From Lachnospiraceae bacterium (GTDB lineage: Bacteria; Bacillota; Clostridia; Lachnospirales; Lachnospiraceae): DNA of 64,000 nucleotides. Below the pieces are notes generated by a model, which made no database searches, was not told where the DNA came from, and saw only the letters and a list, made by a program, of their open reading frames with translations. The position numbers were made by a program, and so were the translations under genes. The stretch's first letter is position 1. Every line of letters begins with the position of its first letter. The DNA lies in the NCBI GenBank assembly GCA_014799465.1, contig JAAVHZ010000066.1, forward strand, positions 35,138 through 99,137, read 5' to 3'. This document shows, piece by piece, positions 56,690-64,000 of this stretch.

Positions 56690-57706
56690 ATGGTAACCAT
56701 AAAAGATATTGCCAAACGTCTTGGAGTAGCTCCAAGTACAGTTTCAAAAAGCCTGAATAATGCTGATGATATCAGTGATGAAACAAAACATTTGGTATTT
56801 GAAACAGCACTGGAAATGGGATACAAAATAAAGAGGAATAAGAACAATATCGGACTTGCCGAAAGACGTGTCTGTATACTTATTGATAATATGGAATATG
56901 AAAACCATGACCAATTTGGCTATGACTTAATACTGGGATTTAAAAATGCTGCAACGAGCCGTAACTGGCAGGTAGACATTATACCGGCAAACCTTAATGC
57001 TTTTTATGAACTTTCTAATAATTATGATGCATTTATGATTCAAAACAAATACAGTGGTGCGTTTATGATCGGCTTTTCCATGCATAATGACTATCTTCAG
57101 CAGATTAGGCGTACAAGAATTCCTACTGTCCTTTTTGATAATCATATAACTGAAAATCCAAAAGTAGGCTATGTAGCAACTGACTGTTATGAAGGTATAG
57201 GCATGGCTGTTAAATATCTCAAAAATCTGGGGCACAAAAAGATTGCATTTCTAAATGGCACTAAAAACACTATGATTTCAGATGAAAGAATAAATGCCTT
57301 TCAACAGATAATGAACGAACTTAGTCTTACCGTATATGACGAACTTATGGAAAACGGTTATTATGTACCTAACTGTGCAAAATATCATATACCTGCCTTC
57401 CTAAGGAACGGTGCTACTGCTATTGTATGTGCCAGTGATTTGATTGCTTCCGATGTTATAAACGAAGTTACACGCCTTGGTTACACAGTTCCTGATGATA
57501 TAAGCGTAATCGGATTTGATGATCTTCCTTTTTCCGCTAACCTGACTCCGCCCCTTACTACAATAAAACAAGACCGTCTCAGCCTCGGCAAAAGTGCACT
57601 TATACTGTTAGACGGTCTTATTAACGATATTCCTATAAGTAAAATGCTGCTGCATGCCAAACTCATAGAAAGAACTTCATCAGCACACGTAAAAACTAAC
57701 TTATAA
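56690..57706 (+). CDS. LacI-family transcriptional regulator (maltodextrin metabolism)
   Basis: 338 aa. N-terminal HTH TIKDIAKRLGVAPSTVSKSLNN (3-24) with the hinge helix after it, then a periplasmic-binding-protein-like effector domain. Divergent from malQ-glgP and convergent with the cytosolic pullulanase gene (11-bp overlap of ends), so it probably controls maltodextrin use. The operator at 56581-56602 is the likely target. Effector unknown. Confidence 0.9.
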   Translation: MVTIKDIAKRLGVAPSTVSKSLNNADDISDETKHLVFETALEMGYKIKRNKNNIGLAERRVCILIDNMEYENHDQFGYDLILGFKNAATSRNWQVDIIPANLNAFYELSNNYDAFMIQNKYSGAFMIGFSMHNDYLQQIRRTRIPTVLFDNHITENPKVGYVATDCYEGIGMAVKYLKNLGHKKIAFLNGTKNTMISDERINAFQQIMNELSLTVYDELMENGYYVPNCAKYHIPAFLRNGATAIVCASDLIASDVINEVTRLGYTVPDDISVIGFDDLPFSANLTPPLTTIKQDRLSLGKSALILLDGLINDIPISKMLLHAKLIERTSSAHVKTNL

Positions 57707-59615
57707 GAATCATTCCTGATATATATGGTACTATTACATTTCCTGTGGCACTATATTTACCTTCCGCATCTATACTTTCATAATCGCCACAGACTTTCCA
57801 CTCTCCTTCCGGTAATTTAATATCTATATCCTTATCGGAAGGATTGTAAATTACAAGTATTTTATCTGATTCATCACCACATCTTCCTGATGAAATCATA
57901 AATTCTATTATTCCATCCTTTTTAATAAACTTAATATTCTCTATAATGTCCTTTCGTTTAATCATCCGCAATGCAGAATGTCTTTTCCTGAATTCTATCA
58001 AGCCTTTATAATACTCAAATACATCATAATATTCTTTCTTACCCAGATCATCCCACTTAATAGAATTGACTTCATCTCCTGCTCTTACACTGTCACTTAT
58101 AAACAATCCATCTTTTCCCTTTTTAGTTCTAAGTATTTCTTCTCCTGCATGAATCAGAATTGCCCCCTGACATGTGAATTCTATTAAAGCAGCCAGTTTA
58201 TTTTGCCTTACCTTTTCTTCAAATGTAATGCCTTTATTTCCAATCTCAATTTTGTCAAATAATGTATTATTGTCATGGCATGAAATAAAATTAATCACTT
58301 CTGTGGGTGAAGAAGACCATTGTGGTGATGCCATAATACCATTTATTATATCTGACAGATTTTCCATATTATTACTTATATATCCGATTTCATCATCCTC
58401 AAATACACTTCCCTTTATGGCATCCCTGAAATCATCATTAAACATGGCTATCCTGTCCAAATACTTTGTATTCTCCTGTTTTGCCAATAGTATATCATTC
58501 TTTGATATACATGTCTCCAAATCCCATCCTTCTCCATATATAATAATCTCAGGATTAACACTGTCTGCTGCCTGTCTTACTGCCTTCATGGTATCTACAT
58601 CCAGCAGCCCCATCAAATCAAATCTAAATCCATCAAAGTGATACTCTTCTGCCCAATATTTTATTGAATCAACTATAAATTTACTTACCATGCTCCGCTC
58701 TGAAGCCACATCATTTCCACAACCGGACCCCTCTGAATAATCACCATTTTCATCAAATCTGTAAAAATAATCTGGTACGATTCTGTTAAAACAAAAATCT
58801 GTTTTATATGTATGGTTATATACTACATCCATTATTACACCAATACCATTATCATGCAATTTCTTTATCATGGTTTTTAATTCCAATATACGTGATTTTC
58901 CATCATATGGATTAGTTGAATAGGAACCCTCAGGCACATTATAATTCTTAGGGTCATAACCCCAGTTATATTGACCATTCAACTTTTCATCTACAGAACC
59001 ATAATCTGCCACCGGCAATAAGTGTACATGTGTTACTCCTAATTCTTTCAAATAATCTATTCCTGCACTTTGTCCAAACGAATTTTTAAGCCCTTCTTCT
59101 ACAAATCCCAAAAATTTCCCCGGATTCTTTGAATTAATAGACTTATTTATTGTAAAATCCCTGACATGAACCTCATAAATAACTGCATCAGTTATATTTT
59201 TACCTGAAAATGGATTTTTATCATTATCCCATCCCTCTGGCTGAATTGATGCCGGATTTACTATCATACCTCTTTCACCGTTTATACCAACTGCCTTTGC
59301 GTATGGGTCACATGCCAGAACAGCACTTTCATCACCAAATTTAGCTTTATATGCATAATATTTTCCCTCACAGCTATCTGTCAGGTTATAATACCATGTA
59401 CCATTTTTATCTTGTTTCATAGCATAACCAATACCATTATCTTCTTCTTCCACATCTCCGGAGTTATATATGATTAATTCCATTTCCTTAGCTGTTGGTG
59501 CCCATACTCGAAATAAAATGTTTTTTTCATCAAATTGTACTCCAAGATTATCATCCTTATAAGTAAATTTACTTTCAAACTCTTCAGATTCATAATAATT
59601 ATTCATTTTTTCCAT
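57696..59615 (-). CDS. pulA: Cytosolic type I pullulanase (debranching enzyme)
   Basis: 639 aa, no signal peptide. N-terminal CBM48 (~17-130; FRVWAPTAKEMELIIY), then GH13_14 barrel with the type I pullulanase mark YNWGYDP, VVYNH, nucleophile in FRFDLMG, GEGWD acid/base, and SCHDNN. Cuts alpha-1,6 branches of imported maltodextrins. Closely resembles the secreted enzyme encoded just upstream, so the pair probably arose by duplication. Has its own promoter at 59652-59680. Confidence 0.93.
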   Translation of the reverse strand: MEKMNNYYESEEFESKFTYKDDNLGVQFDEKNILFRVWAPTAKEMELIIYNSGDVEEEDNGIGYAMKQDKNGTWYYNLTDSCEGKYYAYKAKFGDESAVLACDPYAKAVGINGERGMIVNPASIQPEGWDNDKNPFSGKNITDAVIYEVHVRDFTINKSINSKNPGKFLGFVEEGLKNSFGQSAGIDYLKELGVTHVHLLPVADYGSVDEKLNGQYNWGYDPKNYNVPEGSYSTNPYDGKSRILELKTMIKKLHDNGIGVIMDVVYNHTYKTDFCFNRIVPDYFYRFDENGDYSEGSGCGNDVASERSMVSKFIVDSIKYWAEEYHFDGFRFDLMGLLDVDTMKAVRQAADSVNPEIIIYGEGWDLETCISKNDILLAKQENTKYLDRIAMFNDDFRDAIKGSVFEDDEIGYISNNMENLSDIINGIMASPQWSSSPTEVINFISCHDNNTLFDKIEIGNKGITFEEKVRQNKLAALIEFTCQGAILIHAGEEILRTKKGKDGLFISDSVRAGDEVNSIKWDDLGKKEYYDVFEYYKGLIEFRKRHSALRMIKRKDIIENIKFIKKDGIIEFMISSGRCGDESDKILVIYNPSDKDIDIKLPEGEWKVCGDYESIDAEGKYSATGNVIVPYISGMILIS

Positions 59616-59651
59616 AATACGCCTTCTCCATATCGTTATTTTATAAATACA

Positions 59652-59680
59652 ATTATAAAATATAAAGAAGGGATAATCAA
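59652..59680 (-). promoter_or_regulatory. pulA promoter overlapping upstream terminator
   Basis: Minus strand -35 TTGATT (59680-59675), 17-nt spacer, -10 TATAAT (59657-59652). The -35 lies in the loop and descending arm of the hairpin at 59665-59695. Confidence 0.6.
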
Positions 59681-59695
59681 TGATTATCCCTTCTT
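59665..59695 (-). terminator. Terminator of secreted pullulanase gene
   Basis: AAGAAGGGATAATCA and TGATTATCCCTTCTT form a perfect 15-bp stem with a one-nt gap as loop centre, followed on the minus strand by T-rich sequence. It lies directly after the stop at 59708. Confidence 0.8.
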
Positions 59696-59707
59696 TCTTT
59701 TAATTTT

Positions 59708-62700
59708 TTATTTTACTTTAATAGTAACCTTCTTGGTAGCCTTATTATAATTAGATGTAGATGAAGCTGTAACAGTAATCTTTACTGTTCCTTTCTTTCC
59801 TGTTAAGGTTACCTTTCCTGATTTATTTACTTTAGCAATCTTTGTACTGCTTGACTTATAAGATAATTTTCCATTACCTTTTTTAAGCTTTGCCCCAAGG
59901 CTGAATGGTTTTGATTTAGCCTTCTTAGAAATTGAAGTCTTAACACTTATGCTCTGTGATGCCTTCTTAATTGTAAAGTTCTTAGTTACTGAACCTTTGT
60001 ACAATCCTTTGAATGTAATCTTAATACTTGCCTTGCCTGCATTCTTGTTATTTGAATATTTAACTGTATAATCTGTTCCCTCTTTAAGTGTCTTTGTACC
60101 ATACTTAACTTTTAAACCAGACATTGTAATACTCTTGCCGGTATATGTTTTATTTGATATACCACTTACCTTAGCCTTAGATGCAATATTTTCCTGTGTT
60201 CCCCTGACAAGTACAGTAGCCGAAACAGCATTAACCTTAACAGAACCTGCTACAGTGCTAAGTGCCTTGGTTCCAGCTTTGTCACCCTGAACACATACAT
60301 TCCATGCACCATCAGGAAGTTTAATACTATAATCTTTATTATTAGGATTATAGATTACTATAATATCTTCATCTTTGTCATAGCCTGAAATCATATACTG
60401 AACTATACCATCTTTAAATTTTGGTGAATTCTTATCTCCATTAGTCATATTTATAGGCTCAAGATATTTATCAACATCTGAACCATCTGACATTCTAAGT
60501 GCAGGATGTGCATTTCTGAACGCTATGATTCCTTTATAGTATTCAAGAACATTCTGATATTTTTCAATAGAAAGTGTACCCCATTTAATACTATTCTCTG
60601 CACTTGGTGATGCATAACTGTTTTCATCAAATGTTCCGTCTTCCTTAACTTTTGTCCTTAAAATTTCCTCACCAGCAAGGATAAAAGGAATACCTTGTGA
60701 AGTAAATGTAATAGCTGCAGCAAGATTATTTTGTTTTACCCTCAGGTCGAAACTGTCTTCAGGATTTGAAGTTGCAATCTTATCCCATAAAGTATAGTTA
60801 TCGTGACATGATGAATAATTAATCATCTGTAACGGATCGCTTAATAACCAAGTCCAGTTCGCTGCACCTCTGGCACAATCATAAATGTCTCCTGCTTTAC
60901 CTGAAGCACCATTGATATAACCTTTATCGGTAGCTGTAAATACATGTCCCTTTAAATTATCCCTGATGCTGTCATTAAAATATGCAAATCCAGGTGTAAG
61001 TTTCCAGTTGCCCTGATTAGCTAACGCAACACCTTCTTTTGTAACTCCGGTATCGATTGTCCATCCCTCACCATAAAGAATAATTGAAGGGTCAATCTTA
61101 TGAAGTTCTTCTGTAATTTTATTTATTGTATCAACATCGATTAATCCAACAAGGTCAAATCTGAATCCATCAATGTGATATTCATCGTGCCAGTATAATA
61201 CTGAATCAACGATAAACTTGCTTACCATTGCTCTCTCTGAAGCAACATCGTTTCCACATCCTGAACCATTTGTTCCTCTGTAGAAATAATTCGGCACAAT
61301 CTTATTAAAGCAATAATCTGTATTATATGTATGATTATATACAACGTCCATTACCACGCCAATTCCTGCTTTATGTAAAGACTGAACCATCTGCTTAAAT
61401 TCATTAACTCTTACTTCACCATGATATGGATCTGTAGAAAATGAACCTTCAGGTGCATTGTAGTTCTTTGGGTCATATCCCCAGTTGTACTGATCCCTGT
61501 CAAGTTTTGTTTCATCTACTGTAGCATAATCATATGCAGGATTAATCTGAACATGAGTTACACCAAGCTGCTTGATATAATCAAGACATGTAGACTGACC
61601 TGCCGTGTTTTTTGTACCCTCTTCGGTAAATGCAAGATACTTTCCACGATTCTCCTCTTTTACACCAGACTCAGTATCATATGAAAAATCTCTTACCTGT
61701 ACTTCCCATATTGAACAGTCAGCATAACTTGCTATACCACTCTGTGGATTCGTATCATTTTCCCAACCTTCAGGGTCGGTAGAATCAAGGTCAACTACCA
61801 TTGCCATATCACCATTTACACCTACAGCCTTAGCGTATGGGTCACATGCCTCATTTACAGTACCATCTTTAAATGTAACCTCATATGTATAGTATTTATT
61901 TTTAAGATCCTCATTAACTACTGCTGTCCATACACCATTTTCACCCATGGTCATTTCTGCTTCTTTTATAAAAGCCTTTGCATAGTCCTCTTCATTAAAA
62001 ACTTTTATAACCTTACCATCTACAGATTTATCTTCTAAAGGAAGCCCTTCACTAAACAGCTTAACCTTTATGGAAGCAGCAGAAGGTGCCCATAATTTAA
62101 ATGTAGTTGCTGCCTGTGTATATACAGCACCTAAATCATTTCCTTTATAAGTGTATTTATCCTCAAATGTTTCACTTGAAAAATAATCCGGAAGAGTAAC
62201 ATAATATTCAATTTCATTGAATATTATTTTGTAACTCCTACTGCTCATACATGCATCTTCTATATCTATCGCTTCTTTAAGTGTTATTACTGCATCTGCT
62301 CCGTCAGAAGTAATTTCAGCAATTTCAACAGTTTTTCCATCAGAATCCACCATTGAAACTGCTTTTGTAACATCAATAGGCTCATCTGCCGTTGCTGGAT
62401 CAATGTTAAATTTCACATTAATCTTTTGGTAATCAGTTTCATCAAGTGCTGACTTTGCTATTACGCATCCTTTTGTAATATTTGTCTCATCAGGAGTTCC
62501 CGGTTTTCCTGAGTTAACATAGTACTCAAGTGTACCGCCTACATAATCTCCCGTAGGAATAAACTGATCAGACTCTAAGTCTTTTTCTTCCCATTCACCT
62601 CTTCTGATTATAAAACCTAACCTCGGTGAACCAACCGGTACCTGAATCGTTGCAACAGGATCACCATTTTCATCTGTGGTGTCGAAGGTATGTGCTCCAC

Positions 62701-62893
62701 CAACAGCTCCATCATCTGTCCATGCCCAAACATTCCAGTCCGTATAATTGCCATCCTCTCTGTGATAATGAATGTTAACTGTAAATGTGGCAGCTGCCGA
62801 AACTCTCTGTATATCGGCTCCTGCAAATACCACTGTACTTACAAGCATTACCAGAGCCATGACAAATGCCTGAACTCTTTTAATTTTCTTCAT
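59708..62893 (-). CDS. Secreted multidomain type I pullulanase
   Basis: 1061 aa. Signal peptide to ~34 (VSAAA). CBM41-like domain (~35-145; NIHYHREDGNYTDWNVWAW), a bridging beta domain, CBM48 (~245-370), then GH13_14 with YNWGYDP, VVYNH, FRFDLVG, GEGW and SCHDNY. The C-terminal ~170 residues are MBG/Big-like, Lys-rich repeats ending in KVTIKVK; no LPXTG. It debranches extracellular pullulan/amylopectin. SD GGAGG before ATG. Confidence 0.93.
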   Translation of the reverse strand: MKKIKRVQAFVMALVMLVSTVVFAGADIQRVSAAATFTVNIHYHREDGNYTDWNVWAWTDDGAVGGAHTFDTTDENGDPVATIQVPVGSPRLGFIIRRGEWEEKDLESDQFIPTGDYVGGTLEYYVNSGKPGTPDETNITKGCVIAKSALDETDYQKINVKFNIDPATADEPIDVTKAVSMVDSDGKTVEIAEITSDGADAVITLKEAIDIEDACMSSRSYKIIFNEIEYYVTLPDYFSSETFEDKYTYKGNDLGAVYTQAATTFKLWAPSAASIKVKLFSEGLPLEDKSVDGKVIKVFNEEDYAKAFIKEAEMTMGENGVWTAVVNEDLKNKYYTYEVTFKDGTVNEACDPYAKAVGVNGDMAMVVDLDSTDPEGWENDTNPQSGIASYADCSIWEVQVRDFSYDTESGVKEENRGKYLAFTEEGTKNTAGQSTCLDYIKQLGVTHVQINPAYDYATVDETKLDRDQYNWGYDPKNYNAPEGSFSTDPYHGEVRVNEFKQMVQSLHKAGIGVVMDVVYNHTYNTDYCFNKIVPNYFYRGTNGSGCGNDVASERAMVSKFIVDSVLYWHDEYHIDGFRFDLVGLIDVDTINKITEELHKIDPSIILYGEGWTIDTGVTKEGVALANQGNWKLTPGFAYFNDSIRDNLKGHVFTATDKGYINGASGKAGDIYDCARGAANWTWLLSDPLQMINYSSCHDNYTLWDKIATSNPEDSFDLRVKQNNLAAAITFTSQGIPFILAGEEILRTKVKEDGTFDENSYASPSAENSIKWGTLSIEKYQNVLEYYKGIIAFRNAHPALRMSDGSDVDKYLEPINMTNGDKNSPKFKDGIVQYMISGYDKDEDIIVIYNPNNKDYSIKLPDGAWNVCVQGDKAGTKALSTVAGSVKVNAVSATVLVRGTQENIASKAKVSGISNKTYTGKSITMSGLKVKYGTKTLKEGTDYTVKYSNNKNAGKASIKITFKGLYKGSVTKNFTIKKASQSISVKTSISKKAKSKPFSLGAKLKKGNGKLSYKSSSTKIAKVNKSGKVTLTGKKGTVKITVTASSTSNYNKATKKVTIKVK

Positions 62894-62942
62894 AGAATCC
62901 TCCTTTTTAATTAGTAATATTTTTAATTTTGTATACTATTCT

Positions 62943-62970
62943 ATTATAGCACAATTTGTACAAATTTCAA
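62943..62970 (-). promoter_or_regulatory. Promoter of secreted pullulanase with internal palindrome
   Basis: Minus strand -35 TTGAAA (62970-62965), 16-nt spacer, extended -10 TGC-TATAAT (62948-62943). The spacer holds the perfect 14-bp palindrome AATTTGTACAAATT (62953-62966), a likely operator. Confidence 0.65.
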
Positions 62971-62995
62971 TCGGGACTTTTAGAAAATTTCAGCA

Positions 62996-63718
62996 CTATT
63001 TCAATACTATTGCGCCAATTTTTGTAAAATCCCCATCAGAAATCACATATGTAGCACCTACATCCTCCGGTTTTTCTCCCTGCGGGGAAATATCAGTTCT
63101 TATATATAGAGAATCCATACCGGCTCTGCATGCTCCCTCAATATCAGATGTTCCGTCATTTCCAATCATTATTGATTCCTTGACATTTAGTCCGTATTTT
63201 TTTATTAATGCATTAAAAAACTCTGATGACGGCTTTTTATACCGCTCATTTGATGAAATGAATATACCGTCAAAATAATCCCAAATGCCCAGATATTTTA
63301 TTTCCGGCTCTGTAAAAACTCTCTGTGCATTAGACAGGAGATAGATTTTTTTATCCTTTTTCTTCAATTCCTCGAATAATTCAATAACTCCATCATATAA
63401 TTTTACATATTTAGTAGAAATAATCCTAAAAAATTCACATACTGTATATATTGTATCATCAGATACAATTACATTCTTTTCCCTAAAAAGTCCGTCAAAT
63501 ACTTTTTCTATCTGAATCTCCGAAAATCCTTCAGTCTCAGCTTTTTTTTCTTCCTGTTTACACAGTCTTGCGTATAATCTTTTCAATTCAACAGAAGAAT
63601 ATTCTGCCCCATGAAAGCCATAAAACTCCTGCATCTTTTTCCATAAATATCCACTATTTTCATTTGTTCTTATATCCACCAATGTTCCATACAAATCAAA
63701 TATATAATTCTTATACAT
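62996..63718 (-). CDS. HAD-superfamily hydrolase
   Basis: 240 aa. Motif I is DLYGTLVD, with Tyr at the usual second Asp, as in haloacid-dehalogenase-like and YjjG-like members. Motif II LLSNAQR, motif III Lys in RYKKPSSEFF and motif IV GNDGTSDIEGA are present, with a helical cap between I and II. Probably a small-molecule phosphatase; substrate unknown. Single gene between the rRNA operon end and the pullulanase gene. Confidence 0.88.
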   Translation of the reverse strand: MYKNYIFDLYGTLVDIRTNENSGYLWKKMQEFYGFHGAEYSSVELKRLYARLCKQEEKKAETEGFSEIQIEKVFDGLFREKNVIVSDDTIYTVCEFFRIISTKYVKLYDGVIELFEELKKKDKKIYLLSNAQRVFTEPEIKYLGIWDYFDGIFISSNERYKKPSSEFFNALIKKYGLNVKESIMIGNDGTSDIEGACRAGMDSLYIRTDISPQGEKPEDVGATYVISDGDFTKIGAIVLK

Positions 63719-63784
63719 ATATCCTCCACTTCCTTCTATCTGATGTTTTTGGGTTAATCACTTGCAAATTATAACAAATAAATA

Positions 63785-63808
63785 CAAAAAAAGGAACCTT
63801 TCGGCTCC
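63785..63808 (-). terminator. rRNA operon terminator
   Basis: Minus strand GGAGCC-GAAA-GGTTCC then seven or more T. It lies about 75 nt after the 23S end. Confidence 0.8.
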
Positions 63809-63882
63809 AAATTTACAAATAAATTTTGTACCTTCAAAACTGCACATCAAAACCAAACTGACATTCCTTCCAGACCTTTTTC

Positions 63883-64000
63883 TGGTCAAGCCCTCGACCT
63901 ATTAGTATCAGTCCGCTCAACATGTTGCCATGCTTACACTCCTGACCTATCAACCTCGTCGTCTTCAAGGGGTCTTACTAGCTTACGCTATGGGATATCT
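63883..64000 (-). rRNA. 23S rRNA, 3' end (partial)
   Basis: The reverse complement contains the conserved 23S tail: GACGACGAGGTTGATAGGTC, then ACTGATACTAATAGGTCGAG and GGCTTGACCA at the 3' end. The gene runs off the window. Only about 75 nt separate it from a terminator, so no 5S rRNA follows in the usual place. Confidence 0.95.

Overview
The window is AT-rich Firmicutes DNA, most likely from a starch-degrading gut Lachnospiraceae. Supporting signs are strong GGAGG ribosome binding sites, clostridial-type single-chain PurL, pyruvate phosphate dikinase, an AhpC/AhpF-homolog pair, secreted multidomain amylases and pullulanase, and the 3' end of a 23S rRNA at the right edge. I cannot name the species. 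Nearly all genes are on the minus strand.

Layout. 0.1-5.7 kb: blaI-blaR1 on plus, converging on a minus operon of a PBP2a-like (MecA_N) penicillin-binding protein and a lipoprotein. BlaI-type operators lie at both promoters. 5.7-9.9 kb: three small unknown genes, a MATE pump, a DUF4352-like lipoprotein and an overlooked 53-aa membrane peptide. 10-19.5 kb: core genes ppdK, glyS, a lipoprotein, recO, era and an M16C peptidase. 19.6-26.4 kb: peroxide defence (ahpC plus AhpF homolog) and purL with a macrodomain gene. 26.5-31.7 kb: a four-gene operon of radical SAM protein, UDG-like partner, DUF3592 membrane protein and nuclease-helicase, preceded by two LexA-like boxes. 31.7-33.2 kb: lepB and mrp. 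33.2-40.9 kb: two secreted GH13 amylases and cardiolipin synthase. 40.9-45.7 kb: an ECF transporter (S, fused A-A, T) with a DUF4430 protein and an alpha/alpha-barrel protein that together resemble a split intrinsic factor/transcobalamin, suggesting B12 uptake. 45.7-49.6 kb: an accessory patch with two decayed type I toxin loci, an Rpn-type nuclease pseudogene, a BspA-like leucine-rich-repeat surface protein and an IS200 transposase scrap. 49.6-52.4 kb: a TldD/TldE protease pair. 52.5-63 kb: malQ-glgP, a divergent LacI regulator, and cytosolic plus secreted type I pullulanases. 63-64 kb: a HAD phosphatase and the 23S rRNA end, with no 5S gene after it.

How the genes work together. The secreted amylases and pullulanase would open extracellular starch. 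Cytosolic pullulanase, MalQ and GlgP would convert imported maltodextrins to glucose and glucose-1-phosphate, probably under the LacI protein. The best candidates for under-described biology are the SOS-boxed radical SAM/UDG/helicase operon, the mec-like beta-lactam circuit, the split transcobalamin-like ECF locus and the twin type I toxin loci.
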